A DNA stretch of 64,000 nucleotides from Saccharina japonica (GCA_008828725.1 MEHQ01002668.1:459229-523228); one strand, 5' to 3'. Positions 49,601 through 58,448 are shown, counted from the first letter of the stretch. Translations and numbers: made by a program. The notes: generated from the letters alone by a model not told the origin.

Positions 49601-51305
49601 AGCCACTTCTCGCTCGTAACTTTTGTCAATGCTCCGCCTCCGCACCCCCCCCTCCAGCGCCCTCCTCCGCTCCCACCCCCTCCATTCCCCTCATCATGTT
49701 TTTTTGGTACCCAAGGTGTACTCTTTGTTTCGTCGTTTTTCTTGTTGCTCATTTTTGCAGATTGGTTTTTTGACCGTCTTCGGGAGAAATGCCGTGAATG
49801 TTGGTAAACACGCTGAAATACAGAGAGCCTTGTGGCGCCATTTCGTTAGCGCATGTTGCGTTTACCGTGGTAGCCTACTCTACTACTCCCTTACTACCCT
49901 ACTCTATACCACTAACTCCTCTTCTACTACCTTCACCTCTCCCCTACCTCTACCCTACTCCTACCCTACCCTATCCTCTAACCTCTACCTACCCATACCC
50001 TAGCCCTACCTATCCATACCCTACCCTACCCTACTCTACCTACCTAACCCGTAGCTTATGCCTCTACCCTGATGCCTACCTCTACCCTATCCCAACCTAC
50101 CTCTACCCTACCTACCGACCTATTCCCTACCTCCTACCCTACCCTACCTACCACTACCCTACGCTACCTACCTCCTACCCGTACCTCTCCTACCCTACCC
50201 TACCCTACCCTTACTCCCTACCGTACCTCACCCTACCCTACCCTACCCTACCCTACCATTACCCTTACCTGCCCTACCCTACCCTACCCTACCCTACACT
50301 ACCTTACACTACCCTACCCTACCCTACCCTACCCTACCCTACCCTACCCTACCCTACCCTACCCTACCCTACCCTACCCTACCCTGCCCTACCCTACTCT
50401 ACCCTACCCTTCCCTGCCCTGCCCTGCCCTGCCCTACCCTTCCCTTCCCTGCCCTGCCCTGCCTTGCCTTACATTGCCTCGCCTTGCCTTGCCTTACCTT
50501 ACCTTACGTTATACGCGCCTCGCTTGAACAGGTTGGGGAGTTCATGGGCAGAGGGGCGGAGTACATGGGAGGCTTTTGTGTGAAGGTGCTGCACGCCTAC
50601 GTCGACGGGTGAGCGCGAGAAAGACCACGCTGATGTTGTTGTTGTTGTCTTCGTCGTTGCTGCGGGTGGTAGCGGTAGTGGTGGTGGTTGTTGTCGATGG
50701 TGGTAGTGGTGTTGTTGGTGTTGGTGTTGGTGTTGGTGTTGGTGCTGGTGGTATTGGTGCTGGTGGTGTTGGTGTTTCTGATGCTGCTGTTGCTGCTACT
50801 GCTGTTGCTGATGCTGCTGCTGTTGTCCTCGCTTTTACTCATGCGCCATACTCTAGTCCATGCTTGCAAGAAAATCTCCAATCGTATTGAAAACATACAA
50901 AAAAAACTAAGAACAAAAACAAATCGCGCTCGTTTCGGAGAACGGTGCACAAAACCAAAGATCACACTGGTACGTGAAGGCCCGCGTGTACGTAGCAAGC
51001 CGCCCCACGCCTCTCTGCTGTGATGGAGAAGAAGGATGCGCGACACACACATAATACACCTTGGGTAGAAACAAAGAAAATTATGATTTTTGGCTCGTGT
51101 GCTTCGATCTCTTTAATTTTGTTTGTTTATCTCTCTGCTCTGATTTTGGTTCGCTCGGTGGCGGGGGGGGGGGCACAGGATCGATTTCACGGACATGGAG
51201 TTCGACGAGGCAATCCGGTATTTCTTGAGCGGGTTCCGGCTGCCGGGAGAAGCGCAAAAGATCGACCGCATGATGGAGAAGTTCGCGGAGCGCTTCTGCT
51301 TGCAG
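34277..51305 (+). CDS. BIG-type ARF guanine-nucleotide exchange factor (DCB-HUS-Sec7), 3' incomplete
   Basis: Exons: 34277-34493, 38374-38502, 39196-39377, [exon 4: 43254-43382, or damaged 41031-41153], 42317-42827, 44447-44638, 45633-45719, 46098-46226, 46792-46970, 47968-48370, 48619-48723, 49358-49444, 50532-50608, 51179-51305. About 850 residues are covered. The DCB domain spans exons 1-5 and the HUS domain exons 5-9, with the HUS box FVNYDCD in exon 8. A Ser/Thr/Pro linker (exon 10) precedes the Sec7 start [18 protein letters not shown] and [20 protein letters not shown]. The last carries the catalytic 'glutamic finger'. Sec7 catalyses GDP/GTP exchange on ARF GTPases at the trans-Golgi to recruit coats. 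All splice phases agree except for a one-base slip in exon 5. The second Sec7 motif and all HDS domains are missing; BIG proteins usually run to about 1,700-2,000 residues. Confidence 0.85.
35567..35622 (+). mobile_element. Family P tail fragment
   Basis: GACTACGGCCATGCATG and ATGAAGTACAC between two C runs; the same variant tail (AAAATGAAGTACAC) occurs at 43.5 kb. In BIG intron 1. Confidence 0.55.
37050..37147. repeat. MITE-like hairpin, family D
   Basis: ACACTCTTGGTAGTAAATA with AAGGACCGCTTGG at the left and AACGGTCCTTATA...AGAGTGGTA at the right. BIG intron 1. Confidence 0.6.
37752..37975 (-). mobile_element. tRNA-SINE (family G), body copy
   Basis: Plus strand shows CCATTTATTATATTCGCCC, TCACTCAGATCCGGGT, CTCCCCACTACG and GGTTCGTGCCTTGCATT, the same order as in the 40.3- and 51.4-kb copies. 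A T run at its left edge is the poly-A tail on the minus strand. The tRNA-like head is lost. Confidence 0.6.
38074..38169. repeat. MITE-like hairpin, family C, cleanest copy
   Basis: GGGGACCATAGTAATCAGGA at the left is mirrored by TCCTGATTACTATGTTCCCC at the right, about 95 bp overall. BIG intron 1. Confidence 0.75.
38374..38502 (+). CDS. BIG exon 2 (DCB)
   Basis: The exon encodes [20 protein letters not shown] and [15 protein letters not shown] is a well-conserved DCB motif. Acceptor GGACAG, donor GTGCGT; the phase fits both neighbours. Confidence 0.8.
39196..39377 (+). CDS. BIG exon 3 (DCB)
   Basis: It encodes [18 protein letters not shown] and [15 protein letters not shown], between AAACAG and GTGAGT. 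It continues the DCB helices and ends in phase 0 right before the VHG of exon 4. Confidence 0.8.
39432..39556 (-). mobile_element. Family P 3' fragment
   Basis: On the minus strand it reads TTGGTGAGAAACCAACAG and GGCCGTGCACGACATGAG before a C-rich tail, with several small insertions. Just downstream of BIG exon 3. Confidence 0.6.
40230..40274 (+). mobile_element. Family P internal fragment
   Basis: TGCTCCGTCCGCCATTGTAT then GGGATGCGAGGTC; its tail appears to be cut by the poly-A end of the adjacent tRNA-SINE. Confidence 0.45.
40275..40660 (-). mobile_element. tRNA-derived SINE (family G), near full length
   Basis: On the minus strand the head is tRNA-like: TGGTCTAGAGG (A box, near 40,640-40,630) and GAGTTCGAATGC (B box, near 40,594-40,583), about 46 bases apart. 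The body follows, with a long poly-A tail (T run from 40,275). RNA polymerase III promoter boxes and the poly-A tail are the SINE hallmarks. Confidence 0.7.
40677..40717 (+). mobile_element. Family P tail remnant
   Basis: GCCATGCAGAATATTGAAGT followed by ACC and about 20 C residues. Confidence 0.4.
40723..40856 (+). mobile_element. LINE 3' fragment
   Basis: GAGCGCCCATCTGAAGCG, GTAGGAACGGC, GAAAGGGATGC and AATGAGCTACGCCCC follow the LINE 3' end with indels. It begins a few bases after the poly-C tail of the previous fragment. Confidence 0.6.
41031..41153 (+). pseudogene. Damaged copy of BIG exon 4, in correct order
   Basis: Acceptor TTGGTAG, then a sequence that follows 43254-43382 closely but with many single-base indels and substitutions (for example GGCAAGTTCTAACAAGG), so no frame survives. 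The flanks from about 40,900 to 41,170 also match 43,140-43,400. It sits where exon 4 belongs, ahead of exon 5, about 400 bases from the 24-N gap. The error style suggests low-quality sequence more than evolutionary decay. Confidence 0.65.
41190..41463 (+). mobile_element. Two tandem family P fragments
   Basis: A short tail (CTACGGCCATGCATTGACAT) is followed at 41,228 by a longer copy with GCAGCTCACAGCGGGGTTC, GAAAACCCGATGTGC and an ATGATGAATATCGGACAC tail, about 100 bases from the N gap. Indel-rich like its surroundings. Confidence 0.55.
41563..41586. other. Assembly gap (24 N)
   Basis: A run of N is flanked by C-rich sequence on both sides; the right flank begins with more than 20 C. Confidence 0.99.
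42020..42165. repeat. GGT/GTG trinucleotide-rich tract
   Basis: Imperfect GGTGGT and GATCGTGGTGAT repeats lie in the intron before BIG exon 5; these give His-rich antisense open frames. Confidence 0.7.
42317..42827 (+). CDS. BIG exon 5 (DCB end, acidic linker, HUS start), one-base frameshift
   Basis: After acceptor CCCTCAG it reads [14 protein letters not shown] (end of DCB), then an acidic/Pro/Ser linker ([19 protein letters not shown]). At the G-rich run 42,661-42,676 the frame must slip by one to continue [18 protein letters not shown] and [10 protein letters not shown] before GTGCGG. The exon is 511 nt, one more than a multiple of three. A homopolymer miscount is the simplest explanation. 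An acceptor at GTCAACAG within the run could instead start a shorter exon. Confidence 0.75.
42863..42906 (+). repeat. (GGGTT)n tract
   Basis: Eight or nine perfect GGGTT units start 36 bases after the exon 5 donor. Confidence 0.85.
43110..43141. repeat. Poly-C run of more than 30
   Basis: Uninterrupted C run immediately 5' of the clean exon 4 copy; a second run of about 35 C at 43,396-43,430 lies 3' of it. Confidence 0.85.
43254..43382 (+). CDS. BIG exon 4 (DCB), intact but after exon 5
   Basis: Forty-three codons encode [18 protein letters not shown] and [10 protein letters not shown]. This matches the DCB segment that precedes ITFSRLE at the start of exon 5, so it is downstream of its expected place. 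Acceptor GGGTAG and donor GTGAGA are intact, with phase 0 at both ends. Very long C runs flank both sides. Confidence 0.75.
43434..43535 (+). mobile_element. Family P 3' fragment
   Basis: GAAAACCCGATATGCTCCGT, GCAGGGATGCGAGGGTC and ATGAAAATGAAGTACAC before a C-rich tail; it starts inside the preceding C run. Confidence 0.65.
44447..44638 (+). CDS. BIG exon 6 (HUS)
   Basis: Sixty-four codons start [19 protein letters not shown] and end [13 protein letters not shown] at GTGAGG. This is the HUS segment in which helices pack against DCB. The acceptor AAAAAG is unusually A-rich. Confidence 0.8.
45633..45719 (+). CDS. BIG exon 7 (HUS)
   Basis: Twenty-nine codons read [19 protein letters not shown] and SAFEHK. 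This matches the conserved LKxEVxVF...ILRxL stretch of ARF-GEFs. Confidence 0.85.
45850..45960. repeat. Trinucleotide tracts (TAG)n and (CTG)n
   Basis: A GTAGTAGTAGCAG tract near 45,848 and a GCTGCTGCTGCTACTG tract near 45,925, in BIG intron 7. Confidence 0.75.
46098..46226 (+). CDS. BIG exon 8 (HUS box)
   Basis: Forty-three codons contain [19 protein letters not shown], then [19 protein letters not shown], the HUS box that binds DCB. Acceptor GCCCCAG, donor GTAGGC. Confidence 0.9.
46792..46970 (+). CDS. BIG exon 9
   Basis: It encodes [19 protein letters not shown] and [18 protein letters not shown], a less conserved post-HUS helix pair. Ends in phase 2 at AG|GTAAGA. Confidence 0.8.
47016..47112. 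repeat. (CTA)n microsatellite
   Basis: About 30 CTA units with GCTA/CTG interruptions, in BIG intron 9. Confidence 0.85.
47347..47625. repeat. Hairpin element with ~45-bp inverted ends (family K)
   Basis: The left end GCAGTCCATGGACCGCAGG continues CTTAACTACAGTCCACAC. It mirrors the right end GTGTGGACTGCACTTAAGG continuing TCTACAGTCCATAGG. Each arm itself contains two inverted half-repeats of AGTCCA. About 280 bp, no coding capacity, BIG intron 9. Confidence 0.65.
47968..48370 (+). CDS. BIG exon 10 (disordered linker)
   Basis: The first base completes AGG with exon 9. It reads [19 protein letters not shown], then Ser/Thr/Pro and Gly-rich low complexity, ending SFRFDNPQ before GTGATC. It spaces HUS from Sec7. 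Confidence 0.7.
48619..48723 (+). CDS. BIG exon 11 (Sec7 start)
   Basis: [20 protein letters not shown] then [15 protein letters not shown]. The KFNxKPKxG motif opens Sec7 domains. Confidence 0.9.
49066..49252 (+). mobile_element. Family P 3' half
   Basis: GATGCAGTTCACCC, CGCGCTTAGTGCAAGCAAGC, TGTAGGGATGCGATGG, then TAATGAGTGCACCCC. The tail word carries a small insertion. BIG intron 11. Confidence 0.65.
49358..49444 (+). CDS. BIG exon 12 (Sec7)
   Basis: [20 protein letters not shown] then QADRLDKTE, corresponding to the VAxFLR...LDKTxIG segment. Acceptor TTTAAAG, donor GTGCGT. Confidence 0.9.
49880..50520 (+). repeat. Large (CCCTA)n array in BIG intron 12
   Basis: About 640 bp of pentanucleotide CCCTA. 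It is most perfect around 50,290-50,395 and decays outward into CCTAC and CTACCT variants upstream and CCCTG, CCTTG variants downstream. It ends within 15 bases of the exon 13 acceptor. Confidence 0.9.
50532..50608 (+). CDS. BIG exon 13 (Sec7)
   Basis: [20 protein letters not shown] then HAYVDG. It follows the IGEYLG...VMHAYVD pattern of Sec7 domains. It lies directly after a large CCCTA array in the intron. Confidence 0.9.
50640..50835. repeat. GGT/GTT/CTG compound microsatellite
   Basis: TTGTTG, GGTGTTGGTGTTGGTG and GCTGCTGTTGCTG tracts begin about 30 bases after the exon 13 donor. Confidence 0.8.
51179..51305 (+). CDS. BIG exon 14 (Sec7 catalytic motif)
   Basis: [19 protein letters not shown] then [20 protein letters not shown]. 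The Glu after the Gly in LPGEAQ is the glutamic finger that displaces Mg2+/GDP from ARF. Donor CAG|GTGAGG is good, but no continuing exon was found. Confidence 0.9.
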
Positions 51306-51398
51306 GTGAGGTTGGTCAAGATACTATTAATAAAATACCAGTAAGTTGGGCTTTCGTGAGGCTCACGCTAAGGCACGGACGATAAAAAAGACGCGGTA

Positions 51399-51760
51399 TG
51401 AATGCTTTACATTTTATTTATTTTTACATCCCATTTTTTATTATCTTTGCACTTTTGTCTTTCTCCCTCCCTAGTCGTAACTCAGATCCGGGGTCACAAA
51501 ATAGACTCCTCTCCCTCCTCCCCCACTACGGTTCTTGCCTTGATTTTTATCGCGCAGAGGGTTCAGCCTTCCCAACGCTCGTCGATCTTCATCGAATTTT
51601 GCCAACTCACGCTCTCGCGCTTTCCGCTAGTCAAGATATTGTTTTGGCGAGAAAAATTCCCTACGAGCATGTGATTGGGGGGGCTCGAACTCACGATCTT
51701 GACTCCAACAGGCTTCGTGGTTACCTGCTATATATAGCCCACCGGGGCGACCTGCAGATA
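51399..51760 (-). mobile_element. tRNA-derived SINE (family G), with head
   Basis: On the minus strand, TGGGCTATATATAGCAGG (A box, near 51,741-51,724) and TGAGTTCGAGCC (B box, near 51,693-51,682) sit about 40 bases apart. The shared body follows, with GTTACGACTAGGGAGGG, down to a T-rich (poly-A) end near 51,400. It lies 95 bases after BIG exon 14. Confidence 0.7.
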
Positions 51761-52808
51761 AAAAAATACAAAGGCGCATACAGTACAGGGGGTGAACGAC
51801 GGCACCTTCGACCGCGTCTTGTCGACGCGTGGTGCGATATGGTTTACCGTACCGTGTTTTGGCTCAAATGGTTTCCGGATGACGGAGCCTCTTGACCCAT
51901 TCCACACTAATTCCAAATATTTTTTTTTCCCGTAAAATACGTGGGACCATTTCTTAAGGGGTTACTTAACCCGAAATCCTCGGAATTTGGTTTTTGTGTT
52001 ATCATAGCACTATGTTTCGTTTCATACATGAGGGACCACGGAATTGTTTTATCGGGTACATGCATAGCACCTTTTTTTTTTTTTTTTCCCCCCTCCAAAA
52101 AAAAACCGTGTGAGGTATGTATGGAACTCCTCAAGTGACCAACCCCCACCCTCATTAAAAAGCCTGGTGCACCTGCATGCAGGCTACCGTAGCATGCGTC
52201 TGATGGGAAAGCCTCCCTATGGACATATGTACGAGTTGAGCTACGACGCATGAGAAGATTGAAGTGAGAAATCTAAAAATACTGGTAGAAAAAAAAAAAC
52301 GAAAAAAGGTATTATTTTATACATAGGAACCGACGTTTCATTATTGCGCGACGAAAACGAAAACAAAAACGAGGACGGCCCCCCCCACCGTTTTGCCTGG
52401 TCAAGGTTGTACTAACGAAACCAAAATGAACCCACTCTAATTTCGAGTAAGTCTGTCCCCAAAAATGGTCTATGGAGAGGTTAACGATGGTTTGACGCCG
52501 TTTTTGTGTCTCGTGTATGACTCGCCGAATGCCTGCGCCCTCAAGGCCCTCTCTTCCCCCCCACGCCACCCCCCCCCCCCACCTTCCCCTTCCCCTCCCC
52601 CCCCTTCACTCCGCCCCCCTTGCCCCCGCTTCCCCCGCCTGCGTGGACTGACCGTACGCTCGCCTCTACCAACGCCCGTGTCTTTCTTTCTTTTTCTTTC
52701 TTTCGTTACCTTTAAAATTGCTTTCTTTTTTTCTTGATCTTTTTTTGTCTTTCTTTCTTTCGTTTTTGTTTTATTTCCGTTTTTTATTTTCATTCTGTCC
52801 CGCCGTTG
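51761..52808. other. Repeats and pyrimidine-rich DNA, no exon recognised
   Basis: The expected next BIG exon (Sec7 motif 2) is not visible. CTCCTCAAGTGACC near 52,125 also occurs near 45,208. CCACACTAATTCCAA near 51,901 recurs near 23,317 and, less exactly, near 46,450. T-rich and C-rich runs fill 52,550-52,800. Confidence 0.4.
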
Positions 52809-52972
52809 ATGGCTCTCTCGAACCAACCGCGTGCTGTCGAGCAGAACGGTGTACGGTTTCCACTCAACCCCGATACGGCGTTTATACCTGGCGTTTCAGC
52901 AATGGCGTCATGGCTCAACACCAGACCTCCAACCCCGCAGGCATCCGGACCAGCGCAAGCGGATGACCAAAG
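52809..52972 (+). CDS. Candidate first exon of an unidentified gene
   Basis: ATG opens MALSNQPRAVEQNGVRFPLN, then SAMASWLNTRPPTPQASG, ending at a good donor (CAAAG|GTTAGT). Composition is protein-like, but no following exon or family was identified. It does not match the missing BIG Sec7 segment. Confidence 0.3.
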
Positions 52973-53896
52973 GTTAGTGCACAGATACCTGGTAGATACC
53001 TGGTAGATACGCTGGATAGACTACCTGGTACCTGGTATTTTTTATACCAGGCTTATTTACTTATATTAAAAAAAATTAAATAAAAAAACAACAGCTGTGA
53101 GCTGCGAGATTTCCGTCGAAGCTCATCTTGTGCTAGCTGAGTGTATACTTCGATCGCGCGTACTTACGGATTCTTATGTGCCCTATGTAGGATGTAACAT
53201 CTAATAAGGTCAAAACCGGTATGTTCTTGCGTCCTTGTATAGTATCCTGGTACGAGCAGTCTAAATTATTCATGAACGCAACTATTATGTCCTAATATAT
53301 AAGGGTTTTTTGTATTGTTTATTAGTAATGTAAATGGATCCTTGTAAATTTTGGGCCTAGAGGGTTGGGCTGTATTTTTTCTTGCCGTGCGAGGGTTAAT
53401 TAAGGCTACGTTTGTGTGTTTCTTATGTGTTTATATTTATGAAATGCTTTTGAGTCGTAGGTTGTCTTTTTTGTGGGATTGTGTTTTGTGTGTACGTGTG
53501 TTTTTGTGGCCACGCGGTGTGGCGAACTGACTGCCCCGCACCAGATGCATCATAGGCAGCCTTGCACTCTTTATCGTTGCATGCTTTGTCAGAGGGTGTG
53601 TGTGTTTTTGTAGTCGCGCCAAGCGCAGACGGATCACTGCTGTGAAAGACGAAGAAAGCGGAAAGAGCGGTTGGAAAAGTGAGAGATTAGTTTTCTTGGG
53701 GTCGAAAACATTTTTCGACCGGGAAGGCGGGTCCTCATCTTCGTCTTCCTCCCATCCGCTGCCGCTCCTCCCTCTGCTCGGCCTCCGCTCGCCTGCCCTC
53801 CCTCCCTCGCCTCTCGCTCCCTCCCCTCCCCTCCTCCACGGTTTTCTCGTCAGTATTTGGCCGTATAATTTGGCCTTGTTTGACACCCCCCTACCA
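52973..53896. other. No gene seen
   Basis: TACCTGGTA repeats near 52,986-53,040, then A/T-rich DNA. Around 53,760-53,840 the pyrimidine-rich CCTCCCTC tract makes open frames that look spurious. Confidence 0.35.
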
Positions 53897-54163
53897 CGAG
53901 AAATTAATTAACTCATTGAAAGCTGTCGTCCATAAATTGCAAGTCCGCCGAAGGCGGTTCTTAGGCAGGATGCAGCTCACCCCCAGTGCGACTCGCCCAG
54001 ACCGGTCACGGCGTGGGCGGCGCGGTTGGGTGCAGGAGCAAATTGTCTGGGGGCCTGGTTGGTGGAGAGAGACGGCCAGACGCGCTCCGGGGTCCGCGCG
54101 AATGTGTGGGATGGCGAGGGGGTCTAAAAACTATCGGTCACTGGAGGGGCGGGGGGAGTGACG
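53897..54163 (+). mobile_element. Family P copy with many small indels
   Basis: GAAATTAATTAACTCATTGA, CAAGTCCGCCGAAGGCGG, GGATGCAGCTCACCC are clear; the 3' half is distorted by insertions and the tail is missing. Confidence 0.6.
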
Positions 54164-55974
54164 TGGAGGGGTGTCGGACTGTGCGGGACATCGGATATTC
54201 AGTTGAGTGTGACACACCCGCCCGCCCCCCCCCCGCCCAAGTCATACCCCCCCCGCCGATACCCCCCAAGCAAATAGTTCCAATCCTAGGAATAGCAACT
54301 TTCCATTGCTTTTAATAGCAACCAGTCATTAGCCACCTCCTCACACCCAAACGCCAGCGCCGCGCATCTTTCCACCAATACCGCCAAAGTAAACCATGCT
54401 CCCGCAACAGCCCGGGACGCGCGTCGAGCGCTCTGCACCACCAGAGATACTGACGATGCTGCCTAAAGCCAAACGGCGGAAAGCTCATCTGCTCCGCCCC
54501 TTCGGCCACACCCGCAACCGAGCGGAAACTCGCCGTGAGGTATTGGGCGCAGCTCCGCCCATGCGAGGGTGAAGCATGCATCCCTGCTAAGCAACCCCCC
54601 CCAGAGCCTCTTCTATCACGACAGATGACACGTCCAATGCCACTTAGACACAGGGCAGATGTCCACTCTCTCACCGAAGATTCGATGCCAGTTACCATCG
54701 TGAGAGGCGTTTATGAACCGCGCATGTCGGTCGGGGGGCGCTCGCGCCGATGTGTCAGCACACTCAAAAGATAAGGCACAATACTCAAGCTTACTGTCCG
54801 CTTGTCAACACTAAATAAAGGTTTCATCTATTGAGATAAACAAAAACGTGGAGGAGGCGGGAGTGGAAGTGGATGGAGACAGGGAGGAAGAGGGCAAGAG
54901 TCAGGATGCAGGAGAGTGCAGGAGAGGGGAGGGAGCGAGGGATGAAGGAGGGAGAGAAGAAAAGGAGAAGAGAAAGGGAATGAAGTCTTGATCCGCGCCG
55001 ATAAACTTCCCCCAAGTCGGCGAAAAAAAATGGCTTCCGACTACCTAGTGGGCGGGAGCGAGTAAGAAGGCGCCTACACGTATGGTGTACTACACCTGCG
55101 CACTCTCTGAGACTCATCGTATCTATCATAGGATGGAGAGAGAAAGGAAGAGCGACGATAATCATGGAATTCGCCGGAAAAAACCAAAAACGATCCTTGT
55201 ATTGTGGACAGTGCCAAGAGGGATGCCAGCGTCTGGCGGTAAATATAGTAGCGCTGTCCTCAGGGTCTAAATTTAGAAAGTTGAATGGTGCCTATATATT
55301 TTTCGCCAGAAGTCGTACCAAATACCTATATACTGGTACTCGGCTCTACGTAATGAGATGTTTGTAGCTGCTACGATACGTTAAATGCCGCTATGTATGC
55401 CAATGGTGATGATTGTACTCGGCGGGCAGCGTGTGTAGTATTAGTAAAGTATGATAAGGCGAACAGGCTCCAGTTTGGTTTTTTTTTTTTTTGGGGGGGG
55501 GGATTGGTCCTGTTGTTGAGTTTTGAGTCTGTTCTATGAGCGAGCTGTTTGTTCTGTATGTATGTCCGGAGTCTTGTTGTATGAGTTCGAAGTCTGTTCT
55601 AATGGTCCTGGTCTGTTAGTTATGATATTGGACGTTATGAGTATATTCAGAGCTAGGGTAGATCTGGTATATCCGATATCTAGATGCTACTCGTAGATGT
55701 GTGTAGATCTGCTGTAGCTATGATCATAAGAGCGGGTCAGTTCTAAACCAGGGTATCTGTATCTATGGAACTGCGTGTCTAAGTACGTATGGCGTGAATC
55801 GTGAGGATGCATAATTGGTACGTAGATATGATCTATGCTACCCAGATCTAATCGTAGACCTTGTAGAATACAATATCTAATCTGGAAACATAGATCGAGT
55901 GGGCCATCTACAACAACCAATACTATAACGTACTACTGCAGTTTCGTAGTTCGTTCGGACAAATTGGTATCACG
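54164..55974. other. Unassigned DNA
   Basis: Open frames on both strands at 54,310-54,770 are of normal coding-like composition but show no domain I recognise. 54,840-54,970 is GA-rich. Nothing else is supportable. Confidence 0.3.
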
Positions 55975-55977
55975 GAG

Positions 55978-56072
55978 GGGCCATAGTAAAATAGGAAGCA
56001 AAGTGTTGCTAAGTAAAAATAGGCAAAATAATATAGGTTTTTGTGCTTCACCGTAGTTCTATTTACTACATT
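55978..56072. repeat. MITE-like hairpin, family C
   Basis: GGCCATAGTAAAATAGGA at the left, TTCTATTTACTACATTAGCC at the right; core AAGTAAAAATAGG and TAGGTTTTTGTG. Confidence 0.6.
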
Positions 56073-56382
56073 AGCCCAACCGAAATAGTGGCCTCCTTAT
56101 TAGCCTCTCCACCCCTATTAGATGTATATGAACTGCATGTATGTCTAGTATAAAATATGTTGGGCATTACCATTTTGATTGGGCCATGCTCTGATCTGGT
56201 ATAACAGTTCAGGAAGAACGATCTCCTGCGACGAAGGGGGAGGAGGCAGCGTCGTCGGCGACGAGCAGCCTCCAGGAACTGCTGCCATTCGCCCGGCACC
56301 TCACAGCAGAGCCTCCGAAGTTAAAAGCACACGACCGGGAGCGCGAGAGATGCTCCAAAGGTACGAACGCGAGAGGGGAGGG

Positions 56383-56742
56383 GAGGGGGGGTTGGTACTC
56401 ATGTCGTGCAGCGGCCGTAGGTCCATAATGACCATAGACACTCGCATCCCTACAAGCCGGGACGGAACGCCGTTGGGTTTTCACCAACTAGCGCGGGGGG
56501 GGTACTATCAATTTTCATGGCATGGCCGTAAGTCGTATGACCATAGACCCTCTGCATCCCTAACAAATGCCGGAGCGGAGCATGTCGGGTTGTTCAACCG
56601 ACCAGGCAGACATTGCTGCACCAAGCGCGAAAACGCCGGTGAGGTGTGGGCGAGTGCATGACAGCGTGAGCTGCCCATCTACTGAGAACGCGCTTGTGAG
56701 GCAGATTTGCATATGGACGAGCAGCATTCAATGAGTTAATCT
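56383..56742 (-). mobile_element. Two tandem family P copies
   Basis: On the minus strand a near-complete copy (56,742-56,493) runs into its C tail. It is followed directly by a 3' fragment (56,490-56,383) with TTGGTGAAAACCCAAC and GCACGACATGAGTACC. Both have scattered indels. Confidence 0.65.
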
Positions 56743-56901
56743 GGATGTTTTTTTTTTTTTTGGGGGGGGGGCGGGGGGGTGATGGCGAGAGCTGGGGTTT
56801 TGGAGGTTGGGGGGGGGGTGGTGTGTGGAGAGGTTCGGAGTCTGTCTTTTTCTGGATAGTGGATGGAGGGTTGGTAGTTTTATGTAAGTAGTAAGTGGTA
56901 G

Positions 56902-57104
56902 TAGTCCCTCTATAGGCCGGTTGATAGTGCCGCTGCCCGCTACCGGCAGGTAATAGTTGCCTGTGGTGATGCGCTTGACACTTTTAGATGGGATTAACCA
57001 GTGGCGGCAGTGTGCGGAGTAATAATAAAGTGCCGGTTGGCCGCTATATATATGGGTTGCCGGTATTGTTGATAGGGCTCATACCGGCCGCTATAAGAGG
57101 GACC
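56902..57104. repeat. MITE-like element, family F
   Basis: AGTCCCTCTATAGGCCGG at the left mirrors CCGGCCGCTATAAGAGGGAC at the right; GTGTGCGGAGTAATAATAAA inside matches the other copies. Confidence 0.65.
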
Positions 57105-57524
57105 AACTGCTGTGTGATAAGTTCGAAGCTACACAGGCTGACGTTTTGGAAAAAATGTACATTTCGTGACCCGAAAAATAAGCTACGCCTGATGTTTATA
57201 TCAGAGTCCAAACGAGTACTATATACGGTAATGTTTTATCAGAGTACAAACGGGGACTATTTTTCCGACCACAGTGGTTTTCTTAATAGTTTAGGTCGAT
57301 GTTTCGATGTTGATGTTGATGCTTTTGATGTTTTTGATGTTGATGTTGATCACACGCGCGGCCTTTTCGGGCGGGAACGACGAGGGAGAATCAATCTTGG
57401 GAAGAAGTCTACCTTGCGTTGTGGTGCTCTGGCACCCTCATCTTTGTTCGTGAAATTTGATAGCTACCGCCTATATTGTCATTGTCGCCCCCCCCCCCTT
57501 CCCCGCTATAAATATATGATTATA

Positions 57525-58448
57525 TTTATATCGGTTGGGTTGGCGACATAACACGGAATGAGCACATATTGACACGACGCTGATAATATCAAAAACACGT
57601 AACACACCAACTTCTAGGCTTATGATATTGGTTGCGCGCAGTGCGAGTGATCGCGCTAGAACACCGTGGGAAACCAAACACAGCCAGGTGTGACAAGTTT
57701 TATATTATATTGATTATACTTATTTTTATATTTAGGCGGATCACACGGCAAAACAGCTTGGCAGGCTTCCAGAGCCATTATAGTAGATCAAATTACTTGT
57801 GAACGGGGTTGAGAAAGAAAACCTAACTAGATATCACGGTTCACAAGGTTATTAACACCATGCGCGAACATGCGCTAGGTAATACAAGCACGTATACGTA
57901 AGTTTCATAGGTGAAGTACAAAGGACCAAATTTGCAATGCACGTTATCACAGCCGAAATAAATGGAAAGCCTATGATTAAAACATATTAAGGGGCCTAGA
58001 TAAATAATTGGACACCAATTGGCAAAGTCATCGCGGAATGTGGTCCACAGTAACCGAGAATCATGGGTTAAACAAATCTATCAATCAAGGTGGAAAGAGG
58101 CTAGACATATACCGTTGTCCATAGACTTTATGCAGATTATAGATTCCCGACCTACAGTAAAGGGCGAGTTCTTAACAGCTAGAGATAGCAGGCATCACCC
58201 CATCCGATTATGCGAACTCGGTCCACAAACATGACCGCCTCAAGGGTATGCGTTTCGCGGGAGCGAATGGTGGGATTCAGCAATGCAGCAATGCCTGCCT
58301 GTGTATAGAAAGAACCGAATGACGCGCTCCGTCGTCCCCCGGGGGACATTATGTCAAGGGTACCTGCGGGGAAGGTCCCTATGTCATTCATGACTAACGA
58401 AGCGCCCTGTGCATTGGTCTAACATGAGTACACCTCCTTTCTCTCCTG
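57525..58448 (+). mobile_element. Decayed, expanded family P copy
   Basis: GGTTGGGTTGGCGACATAAC, TAGTAGATCAAATTACTTGT, CAATGCCTGCCTGTG and AACATGAGTACACCTCC fall in family P order, but the copy is about 400 bases longer than the 28.9-kb reference and badly diverged. Confidence 0.45.

Noticed and set aside
49880..50520. True chromosome end
   Set aside because: The CCCTA array is internal, flanked by exons 12 and 13 of the same gene.
49798..50583. 261-codon plus-strand frame rich in Tyr-Pro-Thr-Leu
   Set aside because: It is the translation of the CCCTA array; pentamers stay open in all frames. Only the last part overlaps real exon 13.
54312..54698. 128-codon minus-strand frame, Trp/Arg-rich
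   Set aside because: No domain, and the plus strand is equally open; kept only as unassigned DNA.
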